Positions 6,009 through 8,042 of a stretch of 8,042 nucleotides of DNA are shown piece by piece. Position 1 is the first letter of the stretch. Every line of letters starts with the position of its first letter. Location of the stretch: the NCBI GenBank assembly GCA_049299095.1, contig JBAQWV010000062.1:1-8042 (forward strand), read 5' to 3'. The notes beneath the pieces were generated by a model that ran no database searches, was not told the DNA's origin, and worked only from the letters and a program-made list of their open reading frames with translations. A program made the position numbers and the translations under genes. Origin of the DNA: JAAEKA01 sp049299095 (GTDB taxonomy: Bacteria > Chloroflexota > Anaerolineae > JAAEKA01).

Positions 6009-7513
6009 ACCTGTCGAACGGATTGCATGTGTTTAGCGTACAACTTGGCCGACCCCCGCACAGCAAAACAATTTCCGTCAAGCCAGCCCGCCTGCTTGTG
6101 CCGCTGGGCCTGTTGTTGACGGCTGTCATCGGCCTGCTGCAAGGCACATGGCAGTCCACCACGCTGGCGGTACTGCTTGTGGGTGGTGGACTGGCCGTGG
6201 CGTGGTTGTTGCTGATCCTGGTGCGACCGGAAGCCGCGCTGCTGTTCTACGCCTTATTTGCCGTCAACCTCAACAGCATAGACTTGCCGCTGCCGCTGGG
6301 TGGGGTGCGTGTCAGCCCTGACATCTTGCTGGTCTCGCTGCTGATCGGGGGCGCGCTATTGCGACTTTTCACCGATCGGCGTACTTCCGGTAGCCTGCCC
6401 ATCACCGTTCCCTACCTGATTTTTCTCGCGGTTCCCATCATCACGCTCTTGTGGTCGCCCGTGCGGGTAGAATCGCTGCGCGGCATCTTCCGTTTCGTCG
6501 GTTATCTGGCGCTGATGTGGCTCATTGTAGACACGATCCGCAGCAAGGCGCAGGTGCGGCGCATGGTAGTGGCGATCATTTTGTCCACTATCCTACCGGT
6601 GCTGTCCGGCTTCTACCAAGCCATCACCGGCAGCGGACAGCTCATTTGGGCAGGCGCGCTGCTCAACCGCATCTACGGATTCGCCGGTGGCCCATTTACC
6701 CTGGCCTTTTACCTCGTGATGGTGACGCCGCTTATCTTGATCTTCTTCCTGGAAACGCGGCGCGCCGACAATGACCCCGCAGCCGCGGGCGATTGGCATT
6801 TCAACCGTTTTGGGCTGGCCTTGCTGCTGATGCTGATCGTCAGCGCGCTGCTGCTGACCTTTATTCGCGGCGCGTGGATTGCGATGGTGGTTTCGCTGCT
6901 GGCATTGGGCATCCTGCATGGTGGCTGGCGCTACCGCCAACTGGTCGCTTCAATCCCCGCAGCGGTTGGTGTGGTCCTGCTCACCTTCACCCCGGCGATG
7001 GAGCGTTTGCAGCAGGTGGCCGATCCCACCAGCACCTTGTTTGGCCGCGTGGCTGTGTGGCGGTTGGCGGTGGACTGGCTCTTGGCCAGCCCGCTCAATT
7101 TCCTGGCAGGCGTCGGCATGAAGGCGTTTGAATATTACTACGTGCTGCTGGCTGGCCCCACCACCGCGGGGCTATACTGGCGACGTGAGTCTTTCCTGAT
7201 CGGCAACCGCCCTCACAACGAGGTGCTTGGCTTCCTGCTCGACGTAGGACTGATCGGCACGCTGGCCCTGTTGGCGGTGTTGTTCATCCTGGCGCGGCTC
7301 GCCCTGCGCGTCTATCACCGCTCCAGCGACCGCGAACTGCGCTTCACCGCGTTGGCCTTTCTGATCGGCCTGATCGGACTGGCGGTCGGCGCAATGGGGG
7401 ACAACGTCTTTTCGCAACCTGCCGTCGCAGTCTATTTCTGGATTATGGCCGGGCTGGTGATGGCCATTGACCGGCATTTGTTGCCCTCTGCCGCGGAGAT
7501 CACCCCTACATGA
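6005..7513 (+). CDS. O-antigen ligase / polymerase-like membrane protein (Wzy_C type)
   Basis: About 502 residues with roughly 11-12 predicted membrane spans, starting near residue 30. Two family signatures are visible. RGAW at 288-291 closes a membrane span (…LLLTFIRGAW). The large periplasmic loop follows, and then PHNEVL at 403-408 with H404, followed by a span GLIGTLALLAVLF. These place it with O-antigen ligases and polymerases (WaaL/Wzy/TuaE-like), inner-membrane enzymes that join or extend undecaprenyl-linked glycans on the outer face. Ligase and polymerase cannot be told apart here. The start is uncertain. TTG at 6005 forms a TTGA overlap with the stop of the phosphohydrolase, which suggests translational coupling. 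GTG at 6029 is an alternative that removes only 8 residues. No clear Shine-Dalgarno precedes either. The stop overlaps the next gene's ATG. Confidence 0.85.
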   Translation: MNLSNGLHVFSVQLGRPPHSKTISVKPARLLVPLGLLLTAVIGLLQGTWQSTTLAVLLVGGGLAVAWLLLILVRPEAALLFYALFAVNLNSIDLPLPLGGVRVSPDILLVSLLIGGALLRLFTDRRTSGSLPITVPYLIFLAVPIITLLWSPVRVESLRGIFRFVGYLALMWLIVDTIRSKAQVRRMVVAIILSTILPVLSGFYQAITGSGQLIWAGALLNRIYGFAGGPFTLAFYLVMVTPLILIFFLETRRADNDPAAAGDWHFNRFGLALLLMLIVSALLLTFIRGAWIAMVVSLLALGILHGGWRYRQLVASIPAAVGVVLLTFTPAMERLQQVADPTSTLFGRVAVWRLAVDWLLASPLNFLAGVGMKAFEYYYVLLAGPTTAGLYWRRESFLIGNRPHNEVLGFLLDVGLIGTLALLAVLFILARLALRVYHRSSDRELRFTALAFLIGLIGLAVGAMGDNVFSQPAVAVYFWIMAGLVMAIDRHLLPSAAEITPT

Positions 7514-8042
7514 CCACCGCCCCGCTGCGCGTGGTGATGATCGGGCCGGTGCCGCGCATTTACGGCGGCATTTCCGCAGTCACGGGCGCACTGCTGGACG
7601 CCGGGCTGGCTGAACGTTGTCGCCTGACCTATTTAGCTGAGGGAACCCGGCAAGGCCCCCTGCGAAAACTTAGCCATGCCACGCAGGCGCTGACGCGGTT
7701 GCTGTCAGCGTTGCTGCGCCGTCAAGCCGACGTGCTGCACCTGCATGTGGGCAGTGGCAGCAGCTTTTACCGGCACATGCTCTACACCGCACTTGGTAAG
7801 TGGGCGCGTGTGCCGGTGATCCTGCACTGGCATTTGCCAGGCAGCGGCGACGCAGCCGACGCGGGGCTGTCCGGCGACCGGCAGCGGCGGCTGGCCCGTT
7901 GGGGGCTCCATGCAGCCACGCGGGTGCTGGTGTTGTCGCCTGCCTGGGCCAATACACTCACCCAACTTGCGGGCAATCCGCAAGCTGCAGCGAAGATGGT
8001 GGTGCTGCCCAATCCGGTGGATTGCCGTGCGCTGTATCCGCC
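7510..8042 (+). CDS. Glycosyltransferase, GT4-like N-terminal half (cut by window end)
   Basis: An open frame of 177 codons runs off the right edge. ATG 7510 overlaps the preceding stop as ATGA, showing tight coupling. The fragment is the N-terminal Rossmann-like domain of a GT-B glycosyltransferase. VVMIGPVPRIYGGIS (8-22) is the first strand and glycine-rich acceptor loop. DVLHLHVGSGSS (74-85) and PVILHWH (100-106) are later strands, LVLSPAWANTL (140-150) follows, and VVLPNPVD (164-171) marks the interdomain boundary. This order matches GT4/'glycosyl transferase 4-like' proteins; the donor-binding domain lies outside the window. A cytosolic enzyme adding sugars to a lipid-linked precursor fits the neighbouring O-antigen ligase-like gene. 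Donor and acceptor are unknown. Confidence 0.85.
   Translation, partial: MTTAPLRVVMIGPVPRIYGGISAVTGALLDAGLAERCRLTYLAEGTRQGPLRKLSHATQALTRLLSALLRRQADVLHLHVGSGSSFYRHMLYTALGKWARVPVILHWHLPGSGDAADAGLSGDRQRRLARWGLHAATRVLVLSPAWANTLTQLAGNPQAAAKMVVLPNPVDCRALYP

Overview
The window is GC-rich, tightly packed bacterial chromosomal DNA with housekeeping-type σ70 promoters, Shine-Dalgarno sites in front of some genes and none in front of others, and at least one and probably two TTG starts. The mix of a DUF2085 membrane protein, a cytoplasmic-type asparaginase, an ANKH-like flippase-fold transporter and a COG3379-type phosphohydrolase feeding an exopolysaccharide gene set suggests a free-living Chloroflexota-like organism. 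That taxon is inference: there is no rRNA or other marker gene here.

Left part (1-3000). A partial DUF2085 membrane protein runs leftward off the edge. A 303-base gap separates it from a rightward L-asparaginase/glutaminase-family gene with all expected catalytic residues. The gap holds a promoter at each end and a repeat-like 'GTCATTCCGAG' element in the middle. The asparaginase meets, tail to tail and with an 18-base overlap, a leftward gene for a 443-residue polytopic membrane protein resembling ANKH (progressive ankylosis) proteins of the MOP/MATE fold.

Middle (2960-4320). A divergent promoter region with an imperfect inverted repeat separates the transporter gene from a very small rightward gene. 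That gene encodes about 65 residues, probably starts at TTG, and ends in a helix-turn-helix-like tail reminiscent of DUF433. It forms a self-contained unit with an extended -10 promoter and a clean intrinsic terminator. Converging on it is an α/β-hydrolase with an intact Ser-Asp-His triad and a strong ribosome binding site. A second divergent promoter pair follows.

Right part (4291-8042). One promoter, placed so close to the start codon that the mRNA must be leaderless or nearly so, drives a three-gene overlapping series: an alkaline-phosphatase-superfamily phosphohydrolase, an O-antigen ligase/polymerase-like membrane protein (joined by a TTGA overlap), and a GT4-like glycosyltransferase (joined by an ATGA overlap, cut by the window end). 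This looks like the beginning of a surface or exopolysaccharide operon. Metal-dependent phosphoester chemistry would be co-expressed with glycan polymerisation or ligation and sugar transfer.

I found no tRNA or rRNA gene, CRISPR array, insertion sequence or clearly novel defence or mobile system. The items most worth checking are the short DUF433-like protein, the near-leaderless start of the phosphohydrolase operon, the ANKH-like transporter, and the inverted repeat in the 2961-3143 divergent region.
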